Shown: piece after piece, positions 25,708 to 33,303 of the stretch
How positions within the stretch are numbered: position 1 is the stretch's first letter
Layout: every line of letters begins with the position of its first letter
Assembly (NCBI RefSeq): GCF_004320525.1
Contig: NZ_SIHX01000015.1
Location: 1-64,000 of the forward strand
Length of the DNA stretch: 64,000 nt
Origin: Arthrobacter sp. S39
GTDB taxonomy: Bacteria > Actinomycetota > Actinomycetes > Actinomycetales > Micrococcaceae
Reading direction: 5' to 3'
Position numbers and translations under genes: made by a program
The notes under the pieces: model-generated
Seen by the model: only the letters and a program-made list of their open reading frames with translations
Database searches by the model: none
Told to the model about the DNA's origin: nothing

Positions 25708-27255
25708 CTACTTGCCGGTGGGCCTGTAGTTGTAGATGGACGGCACGGCCTGCTCCGTCTGTGGCTCTACCTCAACGCTGGCGTTGTGGTAGAAGTGGGA
25801 CTCAAGCCGGTAGAGCGGGCTGAACCAGTAGTTGTCGACCATGTACTCATTGACGGCCTTGTCCGCATCCTTCTGTTCAGCCTCGGCACCCGTCTGGGCC
25901 TTGGTGAACAGGGCGCTGAGCTCCGGCGTCGTGACCTTGAAGGGGTTCCACGGAGCGTTGGGTGCTAGCTGGAAGAGGATGTGCCGCCAGTCATCACGCT
26001 GGCTCAGGGCCATGTAGGAGATCGGGAATTCGCCGCGCTGCATGGACGGGATCGCCTGGCCGGGTCCCCACTGGTGACGGTTCACGGTCACTCCGATGTC
26101 CTGCCAGTTCTGGATGATGGAATCGTAGATCGACGGGTCAAACACCTGGGTGATCGGGAACGTGAAGGTGAGGTTTTCCGCACCGGCCTCCTTCAGGAGT
26201 TCGCGGGCACGGTCCGGATCATAGGTGTACTTGCCGTCCAGGGCCTGGTCGTAGCCGGCCGTTCCGGGCCGGAACGTCTGGCTGGTGAGAGTGCCCTTGC
26301 CGAGGTGGACAGCCTGCAGGAGCGCTTCGCGGTCGATGGCGAGCGTCAGGGCCTCGCGGACCCGGACATCCTTGAGCTGCGGAAGTTTCGTTCCATCACG
26401 GTCGAAGAAGAAGATACCTTCCCAGTTCACCTCAAAGGGCTTGTGCAGGAGGCCTGCGCCTTCAGCCTCGACGGCCGTCGCGGCCCGGCTCAGGGTGGCG
26501 GCGTCGACCTGGCCGGATTTGAGCGCATTGAGGCGGGCTGTTTCATCCGTCAGGATCTGGAACTCCACCTTGTCGTACGGGAGCTTGTCGCCCCAGTAGT
26601 CCGCGTTGCGGACATAGGTGATTTTCGAACCTGCCACCGTGTTGGCGGAATCCAGGGTGTAGGGGCCGGAGCCTACCGGCTTGGTCTTGATCGCGTCAGT
26701 GCCAATAACCTTGGGGCTGGCCATAAGGCCTGCCGCGTTGGCCAGGGAGTAGGGGAGACCGGGATCAGGTTCGGACAGGCGGATCACGGCGGTGGTGGCG
26801 TCGGGGGTTTCAACAGTCTGGACGCTGCGGGCGGTACCGGCCAGGGGGCCGTTGGCCTTGGTGAAGTGCTCCAGGTTAGCTTTCACCGCTGCCGAGTCAA
26901 AGGCGGTCCCGTCGGTGAACTTCACGTCATTGCGGAGCTTCAGAGTGTAAGCCTTGTTGCCGTCGCTTGGCTCCCAGGAGGTGGCGAGCATCGGGCTGAG
27001 GGTGCCGTCCGGTTCCCGCTTGATGAGGGTGTCGTAGACGGCCTGGTAGATCGGCGCCTGATGGCCTTCGTTGGCCTGGGCCGGGTCGTAGCTGGTCGGC
27101 TCCTGCAAGGAACCGATCCTGAGCAGGGGAGCGGTCTCCGGCCCCGCCTGGGTGGTCGTGGACTCCTGGGGCGTGCTGCCACTGCAGGCAGTGAAGGCCA
27201 GGGATGCGACGACGGCTGTCACCACCGTCGAGAGAACGCGGCTTTTGGTGCTCAT
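25708..27255 (-). CDS. Extracellular solute-binding lipoprotein, family 5 (Opp/Dpp type)
   Basis: This 515-residue protein is a family-5 substrate-binding protein. It has a lipoprotein signal peptide: a basic start, a hydrophobic stretch (TVVTAVVASLAF) and a lipidated Cys in FTACSGS. The mature part has the family patterns TSWEPSDGNKAYTLKLR and FTDGTAF. It should capture the substrate outside the membrane and feed the permeases. Family-5 proteins bind peptides, nickel, and also glycosides and opines. It is the first gene of the catabolic operon; an ATG one codon upstream is also possible. Confidence 0.92.
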   Translation of the reverse strand: MSTKSRVLSTVVTAVVASLAFTACSGSTPQESTTTQAGPETAPLLRIGSLQEPTSYDPAQANEGHQAPIYQAVYDTLIKREPDGTLSPMLATSWEPSDGNKAYTLKLRNDVKFTDGTAFDSAAVKANLEHFTKANGPLAGTARSVQTVETPDATTAVIRLSEPDPGLPYSLANAAGLMASPKVIGTDAIKTKPVGSGPYTLDSANTVAGSKITYVRNADYWGDKLPYDKVEFQILTDETARLNALKSGQVDAATLSRAATAVEAEGAGLLHKPFEVNWEGIFFFDRDGTKLPQLKDVRVREALTLAIDREALLQAVHLGKGTLTSQTFRPGTAGYDQALDGKYTYDPDRARELLKEAGAENLTFTFPITQVFDPSIYDSIIQNWQDIGVTVNRHQWGPGQAIPSMQRGEFPISYMALSQRDDWRHILFQLAPNAPWNPFKVTTPELSALFTKAQTGAEAEQKDADKAVNEYMVDNYWFSPLYRLESHFYHNASVEVEPQTEQAVPSIYNYRPTGK

Positions 27256-27320
27256 CATGTCTCTTCCTAAAACTCCGTTGTGGTAGGTGGGGCCGCGAAA
27301 GTCGTGTGCCCTGGATCACA

Positions 27321-27349
27321 TACTAAACTCAGTTAGGTATTCGTGGCAA
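27321..27349 (-). promoter_or_regulatory. Promoter of catabolic operon with embedded palindrome
   Basis: On the minus strand TTGCCA (27349-27344) and TTAGTA (27326-27321) form a -35/-10 pair with a 17-bp spacer, 63 bp upstream of the binding-protein start. The palindrome AACTCAGTT (27326-27334), extended imperfectly to CTAAACTCAGTTAG, overlaps the spacer and -10. This is where a repressor such as the operon's own TetR protein would act. Confidence 0.55.
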
Positions 27350-27609
27350 GGAATTCTTTTCGATAGCGCATGAAGGGGCTATCGCCAGCCACAACTCAAT
27401 TCTCAAAGCCAAACGATCTTTGGTTTGGACACCCCTGAGGGGTCTTCCGCTAAGCGGCCATTGGGAAGGCACCGTCGGGCTGCCGATCGCACACACTATG
27501 CAACTATGCACATAGGAAAATGCCAGAGATAGCTATTTTTCAGTCTGGATTTATAGCCAAGCGTTCCACTAGTGTTATGACGACTACCAACACAGACAGG
27601 ACGCGGTCA

Positions 27610-29172
27610 ATGAAGATCATCTACGTGGACGTGGATTCGCTCAGGCCGGACCACACGGGTCCCTATGGCTACCAGCGGTCCATCACGCCGAACCTTGACG
27701 ACATGGCCCGGAACAGCGTCATGTTTGACCGCTACTACTGCTCGGATTCCCCCTGCCTGCCGTCCCGCACGGCGCTGACCAGCGGCCAGCACGGAATCAC
27801 CAACGGCGTGGTGGGCCATTTCGGCGACGATGCACGGTTCCGCCTGGATGCCGGCCACGGACCGCAGCCGGGCAGGCCGCTGCTGGGACAGGCCCTCAAC
27901 GCCGCCGGTTACACCTGCGCCGCCGTATCGTCCTTCGCGGAAAGGCACCGCGCTTACTACTTCATGGGCAACTTCCGGGAAAACGTCCAGGTCACGCCGG
28001 ACATCGGCGACGAGCCTGCGGACATGATCACCGACGCCGCCCTGGACTGGATCGGACGCCACCGGGACGAAGAGAACTGGTACCTGCACGTCACCTACTG
28101 GGACCCGCACACGGACTACCTGCAGGACCAGTCATGGACCGCCAAGGCCGCCGCCGCTGGTCCTGCCCCTGAATGGCCGGACCAGGCGGCAATTGACGGG
28201 CACGCCGAGGTGTACGGCGCCCGCAGCGCCCTCGACCTCCATTACTCCGGCGGCCCCCGCAAGTCAGGGGTTCCGCACAACATGCCCGACGAAATACGGA
28301 CCCGGGCAGATTTTGAACACCTCATCAACGGCTACGACGGCGCGATCCACTTCTGGGACTCCGAATTCGGACGGCTCCGCCGTGCCATTGAGGCCATGGG
28401 ACTGGCGGACGAGGTGGCCATCGTTGTCTCGTCCGACCACGGTGAGTCGTTCGGGGAAATGGGTCTCTACGCCGAGCACGGCCTGGCCTCAGAACCGGTT
28501 CACCGCCTGCCGATGATCGTGCACTGGCCGGGCATCACCGACCAGGAAGGTGTCGCAGCCACCAGGTGCGATGCGTTGCTCTACAACATCGACTACGCGC
28601 CGACCATCCTGGACCTGCTCGGCGTGGACAAACCCGAAAAATGGCAGGGCAGCTCCTACGCCGACGCCGTCCGGGGCAGCACCATCGAGAGCCGGCCGTA
28701 CCTGGTGTGGGGCCATGGGGCACACACCTACCAGCGGGCTGTCCGGACTCGGGACCACCTGTACATCCGCACGTACCATCCGGGCTGCTTCCGTGCCGAA
28801 TGGGAGTCCCTCTTCAACGTGACCGAAGATCCGTACCTGACCAGCAACCTCATTGCAGAAGACCCGGAGCTGGCGGCGCGGATGCGTTCCAACCTGTTCG
28901 AATGGCTCAGCTTCTATGCGGGCACTCCAGGCGCCCTCCCTGATCCGATGCAGGGCGCCCTCCAGGCCGGGCCGACGCTCTACAACCAGCCCGAGGTCTA
29001 CATGGAGCATCTCCGCAGCACCGGACGACGGCACCTGGCAGACGACCTGGCAGCACGGCTCCAGCCGATCAACGGCGCCACCCAGGTGTCATGGCACGCC
29101 CAGGTTCCGGTGTCGGAGCAGGACCGGGCGGCCATGCGCCGCCGTCGAGAAGCCGCACTGAGCAAGAAGTGA
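27610..29172 (+). CDS. Type I sulfatase
   Basis: This 520-residue sulfatase has the classical motif Cys49-Leu-Pro-Ser-Arg53 (DSPCLPSRTALTSGQ). The N-terminal metal ligands are in YVDVDSLRPDHTG, and the second Asp-His pair is in VVSSDHGESFGEMG. No signal peptide is visible, so it is cytoplasmic. I chose the ATG at 27610 because MKIIYVDVDSLRPDH is the family start and AGGAC lies upstream; an in-frame ATG at 27577 would add 11 polar residues. It is divergent from the importer operon and overlaps the PadR gene downstream by GTGA. Confidence 0.9.
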   Translation: MKIIYVDVDSLRPDHTGPYGYQRSITPNLDDMARNSVMFDRYYCSDSPCLPSRTALTSGQHGITNGVVGHFGDDARFRLDAGHGPQPGRPLLGQALNAAGYTCAAVSSFAERHRAYYFMGNFRENVQVTPDIGDEPADMITDAALDWIGRHRDEENWYLHVTYWDPHTDYLQDQSWTAKAAAAGPAPEWPDQAAIDGHAEVYGARSALDLHYSGGPRKSGVPHNMPDEIRTRADFEHLINGYDGAIHFWDSEFGRLRRAIEAMGLADEVAIVVSSDHGESFGEMGLYAEHGLASEPVHRLPMIVHWPGITDQEGVAATRCDALLYNIDYAPTILDLLGVDKPEKWQGSSYADAVRGSTIESRPYLVWGHGAHTYQRAVRTRDHLYIRTYHPGCFRAEWESLFNVTEDPYLTSNLIAEDPELAARMRSNLFEWLSFYAGTPGALPDPMQGALQAGPTLYNQPEVYMEHLRSTGRRHLADDLAARLQPINGATQVSWHAQVPVSEQDRAAMRRRREAALSKK

Positions 29173-29798
29173 CGAAGCACGGAATGGAAGTGCAGGAAGC
29201 GACAGGGCAGGTGACCGGCAAAGCATCCCTCGCCCGGCTGGATGTGATTCTGTTGGGGCTGCTGTCCACGGGAGACCGGACAGGCTATGACGTCTGGAAG
29301 TGGTTCGAAGGGCGGGGGTCTTTCGTGGGGTACTCCGCCGGGACCTCGCAGATCTACCGGCAACTGGGCAGGCTGGTGGAGTGGGAATGGGCCGCTCCCG
29401 TCCCGGACCTGCCCCGGTCCGGCCCCGACACCAAACTGTACAGAATCACCGGCTCCGGGCTGAAAAAACTCGAGGACTGGATCGACTCCCCCTATGTTCC
29501 GACACGCCGCCCTTTGGACCCTGACTTCCAGGTCAGGCTTCGGTTCGCCGGAAGCAGGAGCCCGGAAAAGGCACTGGAGCTGGTCCGCATCGAACTGGAG
29601 TTCCGCCGGGAGGCGGAGGCCAGCCTGGACAGGTCGTTCGACGACGTGCTTGTCAGTGCTGACGCCGGTCCGGCCGAACGCCAGTGGCGCGGACAGTGGC
29701 ACCTGATGCAGTCGGAGCGGGGCCACTACATGGTCTCAAACCTCATCGCCTGGCTCGAAGCGACCGAGAGGCGCCTGCAGGCCATCAGCCAGGCGTAG
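29169..29798 (+). CDS. PadR family transcriptional regulator (sulfatase-linked)
   Basis: This protein of about 209 residues has a PadR-type winged helix: LDVILLGLLSTGDRTGYDVWKWFE, in parts, then SAGTSQIYRQLGRLVEWEW and the wing TKLYRITGSGLKKLEDW, with a helical C-terminal domain. PadR regulators often sense phenolic compounds. The GTG at 29169 overlaps the sulfatase stop, giving translational coupling; an ATG at 29184 is an alternative. It ends one base before the convergent third sulfatase gene. It probably controls the adjacent sulfatase promoter. Confidence 0.85.
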   Translation: MTKHGMEVQEATGQVTGKASLARLDVILLGLLSTGDRTGYDVWKWFEGRGSFVGYSAGTSQIYRQLGRLVEWEWAAPVPDLPRSGPDTKLYRITGSGLKKLEDWIDSPYVPTRRPLDPDFQVRLRFAGSRSPEKALELVRIELEFRREAEASLDRSFDDVLVSADAGPAERQWRGQWHLMQSERGHYMVSNLIAWLEATERRLQAISQA

Positions 29799-29799
29799 C

Positions 29800-31608
29800 T
29801 CAGGGGACTTCGGTTTCCGGCACGGTGCCGGCATCAACCACCTTCCCGACTGGGGTAAATGCCGCAAGCTCCTGCGCCAACCGCGTGAGGACAGCCTCGG
29901 AGATCGGTATGACCCTGGCCATCTGGTGCAGCGTGAGCTGGGCGCGGATGTTGATCAGTTCGGTGGAGACCAGCTGCGGCAGGTGCTTTGTCAGGATGGC
30001 CTCGCACCGGGGATCGCGCCGTAGTTCGAGGATCGGGATGTCCAGGCCTGCACCGCCGTCGGAAAATCCTGACAGCGGCGGCAGCGGCTCCAGGGCGGCT
30101 GCCGCGCGTGCGGCCTGTTTGCGGACCAGCAAGTGACCGGCATCCGGAATGGTGCCAAAGGGAATTCCCAGCCGGTCGAACTGGCTGGCGGGCGCTTCGG
30201 AATCGTGCATCAGGGTGGCCAGCAGGCGGAGCATGCGCAGTTCCATGTCATCGTCGGTGATGGGGGAGTTCTGGCCCGGGTCCGTGGCGAGGTCGAACAG
30301 CAGCGTTCCATGGGTCCAGGGATTCATCAGCGACCTGGCCTGGATTTTCATGCTGCGAAGGCCCTTGGTGAACCGGAACGGTTCTGCAGGTTGCCAGTCG
30401 GCGAGTTCCCCGACGGCGAACCGTGCGCGCATGTGGGTGGGCATCAGCGTGAAGTCCTCCAGCGGCGCGTTGGAGGACTCCGCGGAGGCGCGCATGTAGA
30501 CATACCTGCCGTCCGTGACGTTGACGTGTCCTCCGTGGATGCCGAAGAGCGCGCCGCGATGCACCTCCGCGTCATCGTCAAGTACGGCGGCGAGGTCCTG
30601 GCCCTGCATATCCGGCGTCGGCTCCAGCCCGAAGTACCGCAGCAGGGTGGGCGCGATGTCGATGGTCTGGGTCAGGGCGCCGCGGCGGGTTTCCCGGCCT
30701 CCCGTACGTGGATCCCAGAGGAACATCGGCAGATGCACCAGTTCGTTGAACCACGGCATGACTGACTTTGCCCACCAGCCGTGCTCGCCGAGCAGGAAGC
30801 CGTGGTCTGTATTGACCACCAGCATGGTGTCTTTCCACAGGTCGTGCCGGTCCATGGCATCCAGAACACGTCCCAGCGACTTGTCGCACATCGACACCAG
30901 GGCAGCGTATTCGTAGCGGGCGTGGTCCACCTGTTCATCCGGCTCCGAGACCTTCTGGTAGCTGGGCCAGTCGAACTCGGGCCCCGCGTAGTCGTGCGGA
31001 TACTTTGCCTTGTAGGTGTCATGGGTGAAGAAGGGTTCGTGCGGATCAAAAAGCTCGAGCTGGAGCATCCATTGGTCCGCCGCCTGGTTGGTCTCAATGA
31101 ACTCAAGCCCGGCGTCGACCGTCCGGGTCTGCGGGTGATCGGCCTCTGTGGGCATATAGCTGCGGTTGATGGCATCCTGCCGCCTCGTCCGCGTCATTGC
31201 CGTGCCAGCGCTGCCCTGCGGTGTCACCACGCCCTTCCAGGGGTCACCTTCCTGGCCGCGGAAAAACTCCCACGTTGTGTAGCGGGGGTGATACGTGGCG
31301 CCGCCGTCCTCCCAGTAATGCGGGTGGTCCGAGACCAGGTGGGTGTGGATGCCCGCCTGGCCCAGCATCTCGGGCATGGAGTCATCGAACGGCTCCAGCG
31401 GGCCCCAGCTGCGGTGCAGGAAGTTGTAACGGCCGGTGTGCATCTCGCGCCTGGCCGGCATGCAGGGCATGGAGCCGGCATAAAAGTTATCGAAGGTGAC
31501 AGACTTTTCGGCCAGCCGGGCAAAGTTCGGGGCGTCGACGATGGTGTCGGCGTAAGGCGCCAGCATGTGCCGGTTCAGGCTGTCGAACATCAGGATGATG
31601 GCCTTCAT
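29800..31608 (-). CDS. Type I sulfatase
   Basis: This 602-residue sulfatase carries Cys49-Met-Pro-Ala-Arg53 in MPCMPARREMHTGR. Metal-binding residues are in LMFDSLNRHML and VNTDHGFLLGEHGWW. It lacks a signal peptide. Its first codon overlaps the stop of the upstream PadR gene (TGATG), so a PadR-sulfatase pair is repeated on this strand. Its length and C-terminal sequence differ clearly from the other two sulfatases, suggesting a different sulfate ester or position. Confidence 0.9.
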   Translation of the reverse strand: MKAIILMFDSLNRHMLAPYADTIVDAPNFARLAEKSVTFDNFYAGSMPCMPARREMHTGRYNFLHRSWGPLEPFDDSMPEMLGQAGIHTHLVSDHPHYWEDGGATYHPRYTTWEFFRGQEGDPWKGVVTPQGSAGTAMTRTRRQDAINRSYMPTEADHPQTRTVDAGLEFIETNQAADQWMLQLELFDPHEPFFTHDTYKAKYPHDYAGPEFDWPSYQKVSEPDEQVDHARYEYAALVSMCDKSLGRVLDAMDRHDLWKDTMLVVNTDHGFLLGEHGWWAKSVMPWFNELVHLPMFLWDPRTGGRETRRGALTQTIDIAPTLLRYFGLEPTPDMQGQDLAAVLDDDAEVHRGALFGIHGGHVNVTDGRYVYMRASAESSNAPLEDFTLMPTHMRARFAVGELADWQPAEPFRFTKGLRSMKIQARSLMNPWTHGTLLFDLATDPGQNSPITDDDMELRMLRLLATLMHDSEAPASQFDRLGIPFGTIPDAGHLLVRKQAARAAAALEPLPPLSGFSDGGAGLDIPILELRRDPRCEAILTKHLPQLVSTELINIRAQLTLHQMARVIPISEAVLTRLAQELAAFTPVGKVVDAGTVPETEVP

Positions 31609-32195
31609 CAGGGTCCTTTCAGGATGGGCGCGGAGTCCAGGACTCCTGCGCGGACTTCGGCGCGGAGTTCGGTCAGCGCTGCCACGTGGGCGTCCATGCC
31701 GGCGGACCCCATCCGGTGGAGCCGCTCCTTGACTGATTCGGCGAGTTCTTCGTCGAAGGCGATGGCGGGATCCCAGTCTTCGCGGCGGTCGCGCTGCCGG
31801 TATTGGGCAATCTCGTCCTGCCTGGTCCGGATTTCGACGTCGAGCAACGAGGCAAGCTCTTCGCGGCCCATAAACCCGGCAAAGCTGAGGCGGACAGTGA
31901 GTTCCGGGTCCTGGAAGCGGGTCGGCGGTGTATAGGGGCCGGTCAGCCAGTCGAGGAACATGGCGGTGCCCTCGTCGGTGACGCGGTAAGTTTTGGCGTC
32001 CTGCGCCCCGGGCCGGCGGTCCACCGTATGGGTTACCAGCCCCTGCGACTCCATCAGTCCAAGCGACCGGTAGACCTGGCTCATCTGGGTATTGGACCGC
32101 ATGAACCGCCCATGGTTGTCGAGGAATTTTTTCAGGTCATAACCCGTGCTGGGATGTTCCAGCAACACGCCAAGAAGGATGTGCTCAAGCTTCAT
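31608..32195 (-). CDS. PadR family transcriptional regulator
   Basis: This 195-residue protein begins MKLEHILLGVLLEHPSTGYD, the typical PadR start, followed by QMSQVYRSLGLMESQGLV as the recognition region and a helical C-terminal domain. AGGAGG precedes the ATG. It is coupled to the sulfatase at 29800-31608 and divergent from the formylglycine-generating enzyme gene. The shared 145-bp intergenic region carries an 18-bp direct repeat that may be its operator. It is a clear paralogue in type, though not closely identical, to the PadR protein at 29169-29798. Confidence 0.88.
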   Translation of the reverse strand: MKLEHILLGVLLEHPSTGYDLKKFLDNHGRFMRSNTQMSQVYRSLGLMESQGLVTHTVDRRPGAQDAKTYRVTDEGTAMFLDWLTGPYTPPTRFQDPELTVRLSFAGFMGREELASLLDVEIRTRQDEIAQYRQRDRREDWDPAIAFDEELAESVKERLHRMGSAGMDAHVAALTELRAEVRAGVLDSAPILKGP

Positions 32196-32238
32196 CGCGC
32201 CGCCTCCTGTGAATGCGCGTCAAGGCTTCGGTTCGGCC

Positions 32239-32297
32239 TTGACAAACAAAACCATGACACAATTGGAATAGTCGGGTCAATGGCACAAGTGGAATGG
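32239..32297. promoter_or_regulatory. Divergent control region with 18-bp direct repeats
   Basis: A consensus-like -35 TTGACA occurs at 32239-32244. Two direct copies of ATGRCACAAKTGGAATRG lie at 32254-32271 and 32280-32297, 26 bp apart with three mismatches. They stand between the PadR-sulfatase unit and the formylglycine-generating enzyme gene and are candidate regulator sites for both. I could not assign -10 elements with confidence. Confidence 0.5.
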
Positions 32298-32340
32298 TTT
32301 TGGTAAAGTCGCCGGGACCGCCCTATTTCCGGGAGACAAC

Positions 32341-33303
32341 GTGGAGCAATCAGACCGTCCCGAGCCGCGCAGCTGCTGTGCGCCGTCCAGGGCTGCCGGG
32401 AGCGGACAGCGGCAGGTGATTGACGCCGTCGGCCGTTCCTCGCATGAGGACGTGCCACTGGCAGGGGGCGGCTTCCAGATGGGCGACGCCTTCGGCGAAG
32501 GGTATCCGTCCGACGGCGAAGTGCCGGTGCACGAAGTCCGCCTGCCGCCGTTCCGCATTGACGCGACGGCGGTGACCAACCGGATGTTCGGCGCGTTCGT
32601 CGCTGACACGGGGTACCGGACCGAAGCCGAGCAGTTTGGAACGTCCGCCGTTTTCCACTTGCTCCTGGAGGCTCCCGCGAATGACGTGCTCGGGGCCGCG
32701 GAGCGGGCACCGTGGTGGCTGAACGTGCGGGGAGCGGACTGGGCGCACCCGGGCGGCGCGGACTCCCATTGGGCTGACGTGCCGGATCATCCGGTGGTCC
32801 ACGTCTCCCACCATGACGCACTTGCGTATTGCTCGTGGGCCGGACGGCGGCTGCCAACGGAAGCCGAATGGGAGTTCGCGGCGCGGGGAGGCCTGGCTGG
32901 AAAACGCTACGCCTGGGGAGATGAGCTCACGCCCGGCGGCGGGCACCGGTGCAATATCTGGCAGGGCACTTTCCCCGGCACAAACACCGCGCAGGACGGA
33001 TTCTCCGGGACCGCTCCCGTGAAGTCGTTCGCGCCGAACGGGTACGGCCTGTATGAGACCGCCGGGAACGTCTGGGAGTGGTGCGCCGACTGGTTCCTGC
33101 CGAAGTACTACCGCAACTCGCCGGTGGACAACCCGCAGGGGCCAACCATCGGCGCGGGCAGGGTCATGCGCGGCGGTTCCTACCTTTGCCATGACTCCTA
33201 CTGCAACAGGTACCGGGTGGCCGCACGGACGTCGAACACACCCGAATCCTCGAGCGGGAACTGCGGTTTCCGCACTGTCGGACTGGAAGCTGCCGCCAGC
33301 TAG
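32341..33303 (+). CDS. Formylglycine-generating enzyme (sulfatase maturase)
   Basis: This 320-residue protein matches the formylglycine-generating enzyme family, which oxidises the Cys of CxPxR motifs in sulfatases using copper and oxygen. Family signatures include GGGFQMGD, AVTNRMFGAFV, RLPTEAEWEFAARGG and GNVWEWCADW. The catalytic copper-binding cysteines are Cys283 and Cys288 in GGSYLCHDSYCNRYR. The start is a GTG at 32341 without a strong ribosome site. It can activate all three sulfatases of this locus. The 3' end overlaps the convergent glycoside hydrolase gene by 4 bp. Confidence 0.92.
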   Translation: MEQSDRPEPRSCCAPSRAAGSGQRQVIDAVGRSSHEDVPLAGGGFQMGDAFGEGYPSDGEVPVHEVRLPPFRIDATAVTNRMFGAFVADTGYRTEAEQFGTSAVFHLLLEAPANDVLGAAERAPWWLNVRGADWAHPGGADSHWADVPDHPVVHVSHHDALAYCSWAGRRLPTEAEWEFAARGGLAGKRYAWGDELTPGGGHRCNIWQGTFPGTNTAQDGFSGTAPVKSFAPNGYGLYETAGNVWEWCADWFLPKYYRNSPVDNPQGPTIGAGRVMRGGSYLCHDSYCNRYRVAARTSNTPESSSGNCGFRTVGLEAAAS

